This document shows positions 23,733 to 31,323 of a stretch of 36,103 nucleotides of DNA, one piece after another. Origin of the DNA: Lucifugimonas sp038150225 (lineage in GTDB: Bacteria; Chloroflexota; Dehalococcoidia; Lucifugimonadales; Lucifugimonadaceae); NCBI GenBank assembly GCA_038150225.1, contig JAYQWG010000023.1, positions 1-36,103 on the forward strand, read 5' to 3'. A program made the position numbers and the translations under genes. Numbering within the stretch: position 1 is the stretch's first letter; each line of letters starts with the position of its first letter. The notes under the pieces are model-generated. The model saw nothing but the letters and a program-made list of their open reading frames with translations, made no database searches and was not told the DNA's origin.

Positions 23733-24842
23733 ATGGACGCACGGATCGCAGTACTAGGCGGAGACGGAATTGGCCCTGAGGTAACAGCAGAGTCAATCAA
23801 AGTGATGGATGCCATCGCCCGCAAGTACGGTCACGACTTCACTTACGTAACCGGCCCGGTTGGTGGTACGGCAATTGACGCCACAGGAAGTGCGCTTCCA
23901 CAGGACACGATGAATATCGTGCTCGGATCCGACGCGGTTCTGTTCGGTGCGGTTGGTGGTCCAAAGTGGGACGACCCTCTCGCAAAGACTCGTCCTGAAG
24001 ACGGCATTCTCGCTCTTCGAAAGGGTCTTGGACTTTTTGCGAACCTTCGACCGGCAAAGGTTTACCCGCAGCTGATCGACTCGTCACCACTCCGACCAGA
24101 GCGACTCAAGGACGTTGATTTCATCATCGTTCGAGAGCTCACAGGTGGACTGTACTTCGGTAAGCCGAAGCGCCGATGGGAGAATTCTCGAGGTCGACGA
24201 GCCGTAGATACTCTCGCTTACTCAGAGAAAGAAATCGAACGAGTTGTTCGAGTTGCTTTCGAGCTCGCCCGTGACCGCAAGAAGCGAGTTCACTCCCTCG
24301 ACAAGATGAACGTCATGGAGTCGTCACGACTCTGGCGGGAGATCGCAAACGAAGTTGCAATCGAATACCCGGACGTTGAACTTATCCACATGCTTGCTGA
24401 CAACGCAGCCATGCAGATCATTACCAACCCATCTGTGTTCGACGTTATCGTTGCTGAGAACACCTTCGGTGACATTCTTTCCGACGAAGCTGCAGTAATT
24501 GGTGGTTCTCTCGGAATGCTGCCATCAGCATCACTTTCCGCATTGCCTCCGAAGAACGGTCGACGTCGACGCGGTGGTAAACCTGCCCTTTACGAGCCAA
24601 TCCACGGATCAGCTCCTGACATTGCTGGTAAGTCACTCGCAAACCCAATGGCATCGATTCTCAGTGCAGCAATGCTCCTGAGGCTGTCGCTTGGATTGCA
24701 GGCAGAGGCTGAAGCTGTCGAGAACGCAGTCGAGTCAGTGCTGTCTGAAGGTTACCGAACTCTCGACATCGCTGGCGAGGGCGAGCGGCCACTGACTACA
24801 ACTCAGGTTGGTGACATGATCGCTGGACTGGTTTCTGCGTAG
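23733..24842 (+). CDS. leuB: 3-Isopropylmalate dehydrogenase
   Basis: NAD-dependent oxidative decarboxylase giving 2-oxoisocaproate. Seen: IAVLGGDGIGPEVT, GAVGGPKWD, LRKGLGLFANLRPAKVYP, RELTGGLYFG, the substrate-binding LDKMNVMESSRLWR, NTFGDILSDEAAVIGGSLGMLPSAS and YEPIHGSAPDIAGKSLANPMA. At 369 residues it is slightly long. Between LPSAS and LYEPIHG lies an extra basic stretch, LPPKNGRRRRGGKP (about residues 272-285), where most LeuB have a short loop. It is the last gene of the operon, after a 127-bp gap in which I see no feature. Confidence 0.96.
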   Translation: MDARIAVLGGDGIGPEVTAESIKVMDAIARKYGHDFTYVTGPVGGTAIDATGSALPQDTMNIVLGSDAVLFGAVGGPKWDDPLAKTRPEDGILALRKGLGLFANLRPAKVYPQLIDSSPLRPERLKDVDFIIVRELTGGLYFGKPKRRWENSRGRRAVDTLAYSEKEIERVVRVAFELARDRKKRVHSLDKMNVMESSRLWREIANEVAIEYPDVELIHMLADNAAMQIITNPSVFDVIVAENTFGDILSDEAAVIGGSLGMLPSASLSALPPKNGRRRRGGKPALYEPIHGSAPDIAGKSLANPMASILSAAMLLRLSLGLQAEAEAVENAVESVLSEGYRTLDIAGEGERPLTTTQVGDMIAGLVSA

Positions 24843-24849
24843 TAGTCCA

Positions 24850-24885
24850 CCCCGTTGGAGAGTTCAGACGAACTCCACATCGGGG
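24850..24885. other. Stem-loop at the end of the ilv-leu operon
   Basis: CCCCG (24850-24854) pairs with CGGGG (24881-24885), and TGGAG (24856-24860) with CTCCA (24873-24877). It lies between the convergent ends of leuB and a minus-strand dehydratase gene, where a bidirectional terminator would be expected, but the flanking T/A runs are poor. Confidence 0.4.
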
Positions 24886-24897
24886 ATTATTCAACCG

Positions 24898-26082
24898 TTA
24901 CTTCCCGGCTAATTCGCTGCCAGGCTCTACCGCGTGAGCTGCAAGCCATTCAGGATCAAGGTTTATGCCAAGTCCCGGTCGGTCAGACACGTACAGGTCA
25001 CCAGATCGGATGTCGAGTGGGTGGTCGATCATCACGTTGTAACTGGACAGGTCGTACCTGCTGGTTTCCAGCTTGTAGAAGTTAGGAACTGTCATCATCA
25101 CTTGCGCACCGGATATGACGTTGATTGGTCCAGAAGCATCATGCGGTGAGATCGGCACGTAGTATGCCTCTGCCATGGATGCAATCTTCTTCATTTCGGT
25201 AACACCGCCGGTCCAAGTGATGTCCGGCATGATGTAGTCGGCGAGGTTGTTTTCGAAGATCGGAACGAACTCCCATCGCGTGTGGAGTCGTTCACCAACC
25301 GAAACCAACGGTGAGATTTGTTCCTTGACCTGCTTGAGCGCTTTCCAGCTTTCGGCTGGGACAGGCTCTTCAAACCAGAAGATGTCCCATTCCGCCATTT
25401 GATTGGCAAGTCGTACGGCTGTTGGAACGTTGTACATACCGTGAGCATCAATCAAGATTTCGATATCGGGTCCAGCAGCCTCACGTGCAGCAGCAACAAC
25501 ATCCATTGCGTTTGCTTCGGCTTCAGGGCTGATCTCACCATCGAGGAAGCTGGCGTTGCCGACATGCAGGTTAGCCATCATTGGGTCCACCTTGAAAGCC
25601 CGGTGACCACTCGCAACAATGTCCTTAACCGGTCGAACGATGTCTTCAGGTTTCGAAGGCTGTGGCGGGTGGGTGTAGAGCGCAATTCGGTCACGAACCG
25701 CACCGCCCAGTAGCTTGTAGATTGGCTGGTTGAGGATCTTGCCTTTAATGTCCCAAAGGGCGATGTCCAGACCAGAAATTGCAGCAGAGGTTGCTCCACG
25801 AGTACCGACGTAGGTCATGCCCCTGAATATTTTTGCCCAAAGTCGCTCGATGTCCTCCGGGTCTTCACCGATCAGCCATTTACCAATCTGATCCACGAAT
25901 GCTGAAATTGCGCTGTTGGCGACGGGGCCCGGGTAAGTGGTGATTTCACCCCAGCCCGTAATGCCTTCATCGGTGTCGACCTGTACGAACACGAAAGTGC
26001 GGTCGGTGTTTTTTGACGGATCCCCGGGACTGTCCTGCCATGACGAGCGGACTATCCATGATCGGGCGTTTGTAATCTTCAA
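24898..26082 (-). CDS. Mandelate racemase/enolase-superfamily sugar-acid dehydratase-like enzyme
   Basis: The 394 residues comprise a capping domain (about 1-125, ending IALWDIKGKILNQPIYKLLGG) and a modified TIM barrel. The active site shows FKVDP (KxD), LIDAHGMY, WFEEPVP, VGERLHTR, MPDITWTGGVTE and ISPHDASGP, the metal ligands and late His of the galactonate/gluconate-type dehydratase branch. Likely a 2-dehydro-3-deoxy sugar-acid-forming dehydratase; the substrate is not readable. The start is TTG at 26082 with AGGAA about seven bases upstream; no ATG fits. It is divergent from the penicillin-acylase gene and has its own predicted promoter. Confidence 0.93.
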   Translation of the reverse strand: MKITNARSWIVRSSWQDSPGDPSKNTDRTFVFVQVDTDEGITGWGEITTYPGPVANSAISAFVDQIGKWLIGEDPEDIERLWAKIFRGMTYVGTRGATSAAISGLDIALWDIKGKILNQPIYKLLGGAVRDRIALYTHPPQPSKPEDIVRPVKDIVASGHRAFKVDPMMANLHVGNASFLDGEISPEAEANAMDVVAAAREAAGPDIEILIDAHGMYNVPTAVRLANQMAEWDIFWFEEPVPAESWKALKQVKEQISPLVSVGERLHTRWEFVPIFENNLADYIMPDITWTGGVTEMKKIASMAEAYYVPISPHDASGPINVISGAQVMMTVPNFYKLETSRYDLSSYNVMIDHPLDIRSGDLYVSDRPGLGINLDPEWLAAHAVEPGSELAGK

Positions 26083-26118
26083 GTGACTGTTCCTGGACGG
26101 TTGTTTCGATCTGCATGC

Positions 26119-26148
26119 GGATTATCGCCATATTCCGTCATTGGTCAA
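26119..26148 (-). promoter_or_regulatory. Predicted promoter for the 24898-26082 dehydratase gene
   Basis: Reading the minus strand, TTGACC (26148-26143), an 18-bp spacer and TAATCC (26124-26119). The -35 is good and the -10 weak. Confidence 0.45.
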
Positions 26149-26158
26149 CGATGAATCC

Positions 26159-26186
26159 TTGACAGTTGCAAGCATCGGAATAGAGT
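26159..26186 (+). promoter_or_regulatory. Predicted promoter for the penicillin-acylase gene
   Basis: Consensus TTGACA (26159-26164), a 16-bp spacer and TAGAGT (26181-26186) give a start near 26193 and a short leader. It lies back to back with the minus-strand promoter, only 10 bp apart. Confidence 0.6.
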
Positions 26187-26230
26187 ACGCCCGCTAAGCA
26201 ATCCAATAGCCGAAACGGGAATCGAAGTTA

Positions 26231-28576
26231 ATGGCCGATCGTTTTACACCTGAACAACTTCAAGCAGCTATTCCAGACCTTGAAACCGACCAGACTCTCG
26301 ATGGAATAACTGATGGTGCGACGGTCTTCCGTGATCCATGGGGCATTCCTCACATTTCGGCAGGCAACGAACATGACTTGTTCTTCGCCCAGGGATTTGC
26401 CACAGCGCAAGACCGCCTATTCCAGATGGATTATGACCGGATGCGGTGCCTCGGTAGATCAGCAGAAATGATCGGTGATCGGGGACTTTCACAGGATCGA
26501 CTAATGCGTAGGCGATCACTGAGTGAGGTTTCCAAGCGCGACCTTGAGATTGCCAGCCCCGAAGCCAAGGAAATGATTGCTGCCTATACAGCAGGCGTGA
26601 ATGCGTTCATTGATTCAACCGACGTGTTGCCGATTGAATACTCGCTGGCCAACACCAAACCAGAGAAGTGGGAAGACTGGCACTGTGTCCTGGTTTACAA
26701 GGTTCGTAACACCGCTGAGGGCTCGTTCCAGGCAAAGCTCTGGTTGTCGAGACTAGCCGCGTACATTGGTCCGGAAGCAACCGCTGCGGTCTCTCCCGGA
26801 AGCCAGCCCGGTGCACTAATGACTGTTCCACCCGGAGCCGAATATTCCGGCGGTGTCTTGAACGCGGTTGAAGAACTGACTCGTGTCGTAAACGCAACCG
26901 AGATGCTGCGAGAAACCGATGGTGGTTCGAATGGCTGGGCTGTTTCGGGAGACCGGACCGAAAGTGGACTCCCGCTGGTTGCTGGCGATTCGCATCGCGG
27001 CCTTGAAGTGCCGAATGTCTACTACCAGGTTCATCTTAAGGGGCCAGATTTCCAGGTACTTGGTCACTCGATTCCAGGGGTGCCAATGGCAATGCACTTC
27101 GCTCACAACGACCACGTTGGATGGGGCATGACTCACGGCGGCGCTGATACGCAGGATTTGTTTGTCGAGCAGCTTCGTCGCTCCGGCTCCGGGGTTGAAT
27201 ATCTTTTCAAAGATGAGTGGAAACCCGCTGTATCAAGATCTGAATCTTTATCTTCCTCCAGTGGTTCTTCGGAAGATGTCGAGGTCGTCGAAACTCATCA
27301 CGGTCCGATCATTTCAGGATCGGTTGATTCAGGTTGGGGTGTTGCAATCTCGGATCCCGGTTCATTTGAGGGAACGCTGTGGATCGATGCCGCGTACAAG
27401 GCGATGAAGTCACGCAATTCTGCTGATCTGGATTCAGCATTTGATACCTGGACAGATCGAGTCAACAACTACCCATACGCAGATGTGAACGGTAACTTCG
27501 GCTACCTGTTCAAGGGGCGAGTACCGGTGCGTGGATCGGAAAACGGCTGGGGACCCGTACCGGGCTGGACAGGTGAGCATGAGTGGCAGGGTTACATTCC
27601 CGCAGATGAACTTCCAAAGTCACAAAACCCCGATACCGGCTGGGTCGTGACATGCAACCAACGAGTGGTTGATGAGGATTACAGCTACTACCTGACGAAT
27701 CTTTACGGCACCGACTATCGTGCTCGACGAATCCGCGATCGCATCAGCGAGTTGAAAGGCACGAAAATCACCGTTGCAGACATGGGCTCTATCCACGCCG
27801 ACTCAACTTCTATTCCCGCGCTCGCAGTTAAGGAAGAGGTGTCGAAACTCGCCGGACTCGATGGAAACGCGAAGCGCGCTCAGGATTTGATCGCGAACTG
27901 GGATGGCGATCTCCAACCTGACTCCGGTGGAGCGGCCGTTTACGCGGCGACGACCCGCGAGATCAATAAGTCTCTAGCGATCCGTGCGTACAAAGACCTT
28001 GCTGGAGGAGTCACGGGTGAAGAACCTGATACGGGAGCGGAAGATCAACTACGACGCCAGCTAAAACCTGACTTTGTCCGAAGATTGGCAGACGGCACTC
28101 TCGGATCGGCGCCTTACGGATTCGGTGTAGCGGATGTGGTGCAAGAAGCATTCGCTGCGGGTGTTGAGTATCTTGAGAACAGACTGGGCACGAATCCAGA
28201 TAACTGGCGCTGGGGTGATATGCACCGGACAGGTCATGTACATCCACTCGTACCGTCATTCCCTGAAGCGGCGTCTGTACTGAATCCGCCAAAAGTCGAA
28301 ACCGCGGGTGACGGTGATGTTCCGTTTGCAAGCGGAAGTCCCACGCCAGCCGAATTCGCAGTTAAGAGCGGACCCATCAACCGATATATCCACGATCCGT
28401 CGAATTGGTCGAACGGACGTTGGATTGTTCCGCTAGGAGCATCTGGTCACCCAGGCAGCAAACATTTTGCTGATCAGCAAGTGATGTGGTCGGAAGTCGA
28501 CACGATTCCGCAACTTTGGGATTGGGAAGAGATTGCGTCGAAGGCCGAAACCGTCCAGAAACTGACTCCACGTTAA
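26231..28576 (+). CDS. Penicillin acylase-family Ntn-hydrolase
   Basis: A 781-residue member of the penicillin/cephalosporin/AHL acylase family, which hydrolyses amide bonds after self-cleavage into alpha and beta chains. The alpha region has VFRDPWGIPHI, FAQGFATAQDRLFQMD and CLGRSAEMIG. The beta-chain nucleophile is Ser233 in GGSNGWAVSG, preceded by a short spacer-like region. Later segments (HFAHNDHVGWGMTHGGADTQ, FDTWTDRVNNYPYADVNGNFGY) fit the family. Unlike classical periplasmic members it has no signal peptide: it begins MADRFTPEQLQAAIP, so it appears cytosolic. True substrates may be N-acyl amino acids, lactones or other amides; penicillin activity is not implied. It stands alone, flanked by enolase-superfamily genes. 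Confidence 0.92.
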   Translation: MADRFTPEQLQAAIPDLETDQTLDGITDGATVFRDPWGIPHISAGNEHDLFFAQGFATAQDRLFQMDYDRMRCLGRSAEMIGDRGLSQDRLMRRRSLSEVSKRDLEIASPEAKEMIAAYTAGVNAFIDSTDVLPIEYSLANTKPEKWEDWHCVLVYKVRNTAEGSFQAKLWLSRLAAYIGPEATAAVSPGSQPGALMTVPPGAEYSGGVLNAVEELTRVVNATEMLRETDGGSNGWAVSGDRTESGLPLVAGDSHRGLEVPNVYYQVHLKGPDFQVLGHSIPGVPMAMHFAHNDHVGWGMTHGGADTQDLFVEQLRRSGSGVEYLFKDEWKPAVSRSESLSSSSGSSEDVEVVETHHGPIISGSVDSGWGVAISDPGSFEGTLWIDAAYKAMKSRNSADLDSAFDTWTDRVNNYPYADVNGNFGYLFKGRVPVRGSENGWGPVPGWTGEHEWQGYIPADELPKSQNPDTGWVVTCNQRVVDEDYSYYLTNLYGTDYRARRIRDRISELKGTKITVADMGSIHADSTSIPALAVKEEVSKLAGLDGNAKRAQDLIANWDGDLQPDSGGAAVYAATTREINKSLAIRAYKDLAGGVTGEEPDTGAEDQLRRQLKPDFVRRLADGTLGSAPYGFGVADVVQEAFAAGVEYLENRLGTNPDNWRWGDMHRTGHVHPLVPSFPEAASVLNPPKVETAGDGDVPFASGSPTPAEFAVKSGPINRYIHDPSNWSNGRWIVPLGASGHPGSKHFADQQVMWSEVDTIPQLWDWEEIASKAETVQKLTPR

Positions 28577-28819
28577 ATCTGGAAAAACGACGAATTCCGC
28601 CAATATGAACTTGATTGGCGATGTTGTCGCGCGTTAACCAGAAAAAACTGTGGAAATTACCCACGAAATTCGTTGGGGTGCCTTCGCGTGGCGAAATATT
28701 CCTTTGCCAAGTGATGTTAATTACTGAATGCGCAATCAAATACGGTTTATGTTACGTATTATAACGATATGTGGATGTAAACACCATCTAACATTACGCA
28801 ATTCGTTAACATTTGGGTG
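28577..28819. other. AT-rich intergenic stretch
   Basis: No gene is seen. A stem-loop CGCCAAT/ATTGGCG (28598-28604 with 28614-28620) follows the acylase stop and may mark its 3' end. From about 28690 to 28830 the DNA is clearly more AT-rich than its surroundings, with TATTAT and TATAAC at 28757-28765. The heptamer CGTTAAC occurs at 28632, 28804 and 29161. Confidence 0.5.
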
Positions 28820-28900
28820 TAAAATTGATTACAGCCCATCGGATGGAGGGTAACGAACTCCACTGGTAGGGCGCTAAACGGTGCGGAATCCGTTTAGGAG
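28820..28900 (+). promoter_or_regulatory. -10 element and two-hairpin leader of an unassigned transcript
   Basis: TAAAAT (28820-28825) predicts a start near 28832; the -35 is weak. The transcript would fold at once into a stem GCCC/GGGC (28834-28837 with 28869-28872) with a symmetric 6x6 internal loop and an inner TGGAG/CTCCA (28844-28848 with 28858-28862). A perfect 8-bp hairpin CTAAACGG/CCGTTTAG (28874-28881 with 28890-28897) follows, whose last two bases begin the AGGAG ribosome site (28896-28900). No known riboswitch class is recognised. Confidence 0.4.
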
Positions 28901-28905
28901 CAATC

Positions 28906-28923
28906 ATGGAGATATCGAATTGA
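28906..28923 (+). CDS. Five-codon upstream ORF (MEISN)
   Basis: ATG at 28906 lies five bases after AGGAG (28896-28900) and reads five codons to TGA at 28921-28923. Its stop overlaps a TTG at 28920 that opens a 47-codon frame. It could be a tiny leader peptide coupling translation to that frame, or chance. There is no other evidence. Confidence 0.2.
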   Translation: MEISN

Positions 28924-29063
28924 CTAACGTCATCCGTCTCGTGTTTGGACGGCTTGGCCACGCATTCGACACACGCCTCGTGTCGCCGAAGGAGCTTGAT
29001 CACGCCGTTATCTTCGGAGACCAGGTAGCCCGACACAGTCACTACCCAACCCCCCGAAGCTAA
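28920..29063 (+). CDS. Possible small protein, 47 residues
   Basis: Not recognised. The frame starts at TTG 28920 and reads MTNVIRLVFGRLGHAFDTRL onward to a TAA at 29063, with GC-rich third positions like neighbouring genes, which favours coding. It has no membrane helix; an N-terminal amphipathic stretch is possible and the C terminus is His/Pro-rich. It sits between a structured leader with a good ribosome site and a strong terminator at 29128. An in-frame GTG at 28881 lies inside a hairpin and lacks a ribosome site. It may instead be part of a non-coding RNA. Confidence 0.3.
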   Translation: MTNVIRLVFGRLGHAFDTRLVSPKELDHAVIFGDQVARHSHYPTPRS

Positions 29064-29127
29064 CACGACTACGCCCAACGTCTAAAAGATTCCTCCTCTA
29101 GAAAGACGTGCGGTCGTATCTGCAACA

Positions 29128-29160
29128 ACGCCCTCGATCATCAAGATCGGGGGCGTTTTT
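29128..29160 (+). terminator. Strong Rho-independent terminator
   Basis: A 12-bp stem (29128-29139 with 29145-29156; one T-G pair) closes on ATCAA and runs into TTTTT (29156-29160). It reads in the plus direction. The nearest recognised plus gene ends 550 bp upstream, which implies an intervening transcript. Confidence 0.85.
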
Positions 29161-29177
29161 CGTTAACCGGTTAGGCG

Positions 29178-30332
29178 TTAGTGCCATTTCCGCTCATCTT
29201 CTACTGTCCGAATTGGACGAGCAGGGAACGGTTCGTACGGATGCTTGGAGAGTTCTGCCTCGTCGATTTCGATCCCAAGGCCAGGAGCCGTAGGTAGCTC
29301 GATGTAGCTGTTGTGAGGTTCCATGTACCCCTTGGTGATGCTTCGGCAAACTTCTTCGACATTCACGAAGTATTCGTAGATCAGGAAGTTTGGCATTGTT
29401 GCCGACGCGTGAATGGCAGCTGCGCATCCCACTGAAGTCGAGTTATATCCATGTGGTGAAATCCCGACGTAATGCGGTTGCGCCATTGCAGCGATTTGCG
29501 TGATCTCTAGTATTCCACCCGTGTTGCAAATGTCGGGGTTGATGATGTCGGCGGCGCGTTTGTCGAAAACCTCACGGAAATCGTTGCGAGTGTAGAGAGC
29601 TTCACCGGTTACCACTGGAATAGTCGTGTGGTCCTTCACCTCGCGAATCGCATCGATATTGTCTGGCGGGCAGGGCTCTTCGAACCAGTACGGGTCGTAC
29701 TTTTCCATTTGCTTCGCGACACGAATCGCGTTCATTGGAGCGAGTCGTCGATGTACTTCAATTAGCAATTCAGCTCGAGGTCCAACCGCTTCTCGAACTT
29801 TTCTCACGACCTCGGTTGCCTGTTCGAGCTCTTCTCGATCCACATACTCTCGCCACGGACCAGGGAAGGGATCGAACTTCAGGGCGTTGAATCCGCGCTC
29901 TTCCACGAGGACAGCAGCCTTTTGCGCAACTTCGTCTGCGCTGCCGCGTGCCCATCCGTTTGCGTAAACACGAATTGATGGTCGAACCGGTCCGCCGATT
30001 AAGTTGTAGATCGGTGTGTCAGTCGCTTTGCCGACGATGTCCCACATTGCGATTTCGATTCCGCTCAAGGCGCAGTGCAAATCCATTGCGGAGCGTTTAG
30101 TCGCAAAGTCTTCGTGTGCGACGTGCATGAAATGTCGGATGTGGAACGGATCACGGTCGATCAGGTAACGCTTCAACTGATCAATATGGGCTTCAACCTG
30201 GGTGTCACGATCTGACTGCGAATATGCCTCACCCCATCCGGTGATCCCAGCGTCAGTCGAAAGCTTCACATAAATGAAGTTTTTGCCCGCTCCGGGATTC
30301 CATTTGATTACTTCGACATCGGTGATTTTCAT
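29178..30332 (-). CDS. Mandelate racemase/enolase-superfamily dehydratase-like enzyme
   Basis: The 384 residues show a capping domain ending IEIAMWDIVGKATDTPIYNLIGG and a barrel with LKFDP (KxD), LIEVHRRL, WFEEPCPP, VTGEAL, NPDICNTGGI and ISPHGYNSTS. The first metal ligand position, usually Asp as in LIDAH of the paralogue at 24898, is Glu here (LIEVH). The assignment is a galactonate/galactarate-type acid sugar dehydratase or relative; the substrate is unknown. The ATG at 30332 has CGGAG upstream. It lies 46 bp downstream of a hydratase-like gene on the same strand, so the two probably act in one catabolic route for a sugar acid or aromatic-derived acid. Confidence 0.93.
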   Translation of the reverse strand: MKITDVEVIKWNPGAGKNFIYVKLSTDAGITGWGEAYSQSDRDTQVEAHIDQLKRYLIDRDPFHIRHFMHVAHEDFATKRSAMDLHCALSGIEIAMWDIVGKATDTPIYNLIGGPVRPSIRVYANGWARGSADEVAQKAAVLVEERGFNALKFDPFPGPWREYVDREELEQATEVVRKVREAVGPRAELLIEVHRRLAPMNAIRVAKQMEKYDPYWFEEPCPPDNIDAIREVKDHTTIPVVTGEALYTRNDFREVFDKRAADIINPDICNTGGILEITQIAAMAQPHYVGISPHGYNSTSVGCAAAIHASATMPNFLIYEYFVNVEEVCRSITKGYMEPHNSYIELPTAPGLGIEIDEAELSKHPYEPFPARPIRTVEDERKWH

Positions 30333-30378
30333 GCTGCGCTCCGCTAATGACTACCTGTTGGTTACGTTGGAGAAATGT

Positions 30379-31221
30379 CTACTGTTCTTGCTGCTGTTCC
30401 TCATCATCATCTGAGCCGGCCTGGGCACCTTCGAACTTCACCAGCGCACCACCAATGCCCTCGATGTCGACCATAACTTCGTCATCAGGCAGTACCCACT
30501 GAGTTTCGACCACGCTGCCGAGCATGACGATTTCACCTTCTTTGAGGTAGGTGCCTCTTTCGGCGAGTGAGTTTGCAAGCCACGCCAGCGCTTCGTATGG
30601 ATGCCCCATGATGTCGCCGGTAGAACCTTGCCCGATCTTCTGACCGTTGATGGTCATTTTTCCGAGAGCATTGCCGAGATCTGGCGCATCTTTGGCTGCG
30701 ACCGGTTGACTAAGCACTACACCAGCAGCGAAGAAGTCATCAGCGATCAAGGTTGGAGTGTCTACATCCTCATATTTCGTCCAGCGTGAATCGACAATTT
30801 CGATAGCACTGAACAAAGCCTGGACGGCGGGTTGGACAGACTCTTTCGTGAACGGCGTTCCTGTCGGTTTTAGATCGGTACCGATAAAGGCGGCAAGTTC
30901 GGCCTCGACACCGGGACGAGAGTATTTTTCGAATTTGACTGACGTGCCGATGTAGTGAGTCGAAGTGTTGAAGATACCGCCAGCACAAGGTGAGTCGATG
31001 CCAAGAAATTTCTGCATAACTGGGGTTGTGCAACCGATCTTGTAGCCAACCCTTTTTCCAACACCGGCTTCATCGAGTAGATCGTGGAGTTGATTTTGGA
31101 CCAGGTAGGCCTCCTCAACATCAGCTGGACGGTATTCGTCTGGGAGCTGATCGATCACTTCGTTGCGAACGCGCATTAGCGCGAGGATGCCAGCCGATTG
31201 TTTTAGTTCTTCTTCGTTCAT
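30379..31221 (-). CDS. 2-Keto-4-pentenoate hydratase/4-oxalocrotonate decarboxylase-like (FAH fold)
   Basis: The product resembles MhpD/XylJ/DmpH-type enzymes of meta-cleavage pathways, which hydrate or decarboxylate 2-oxo-dienoates with a Mg ion. Seen: YLVQNQLHDLL, VGYKIGCTTPVMQKFLGI, GVEAELAAFIG with metal-binding Glu, FSAIEIVDSR, ADDFFAAGVVL and IMGHPYEALAWLANSLAERG. The last 12 residues, GSDDDEEQQQEQ, are an unusual acidic/Gln tail. ATG 31221 is chosen; TTG 31233 (four codons earlier) is possible, and neither has a strong ribosome site. It is upstream of and probably co-transcribed with an enolase-superfamily gene. Confidence 0.87.
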   Translation of the reverse strand: MNEEELKQSAGILALMRVRNEVIDQLPDEYRPADVEEAYLVQNQLHDLLDEAGVGKRVGYKIGCTTPVMQKFLGIDSPCAGGIFNTSTHYIGTSVKFEKYSRPGVEAELAAFIGTDLKPTGTPFTKESVQPAVQALFSAIEIVDSRWTKYEDVDTPTLIADDFFAAGVVLSQPVAAKDAPDLGNALGKMTINGQKIGQGSTGDIMGHPYEALAWLANSLAERGTYLKEGEIVMLGSVVETQWVLPDDEVMVDIEGIGGALVKFEGAQAGSDDDEEQQQEQ

Positions 31222-31278
31222 TCGCCGGGTCAAGCGTTTCGTCCCACTTTTGAGAGGTTAGTTTTCAATGATGAAACG

Positions 31279-31284
31279 TATAAT
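31279..31284 (+). promoter_or_regulatory. -10 element upstream of the JAMM gene
   Basis: Perfect TATAAT 40 bp before the TTG start, inside the divergent region to the hydratase gene. The best -35 candidate, TTAGTT (31258-31263), gives a short 15-bp spacer. Confidence 0.4.
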
Positions 31285-31323
31285 CGCGCCGCTTACGCCA
31301 CCTGTGTTTAGAAGACCACACGA

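Noticed and set aside
28640..28830. AT-rich interval as a replication origin
   Set aside because: Only weak matches to DnaA boxes (TGTGGAAAT near 28649 and TGTGGATGT near 28770), no cluster, and no dnaA, dnaN or gidA nearby.
24898..30332. Repeat or mobile-element origin of the enolase-superfamily copies
   Set aside because: The copies are divergent in sequence and active-site motifs, and no terminal repeats, transposase or integrase is visible.
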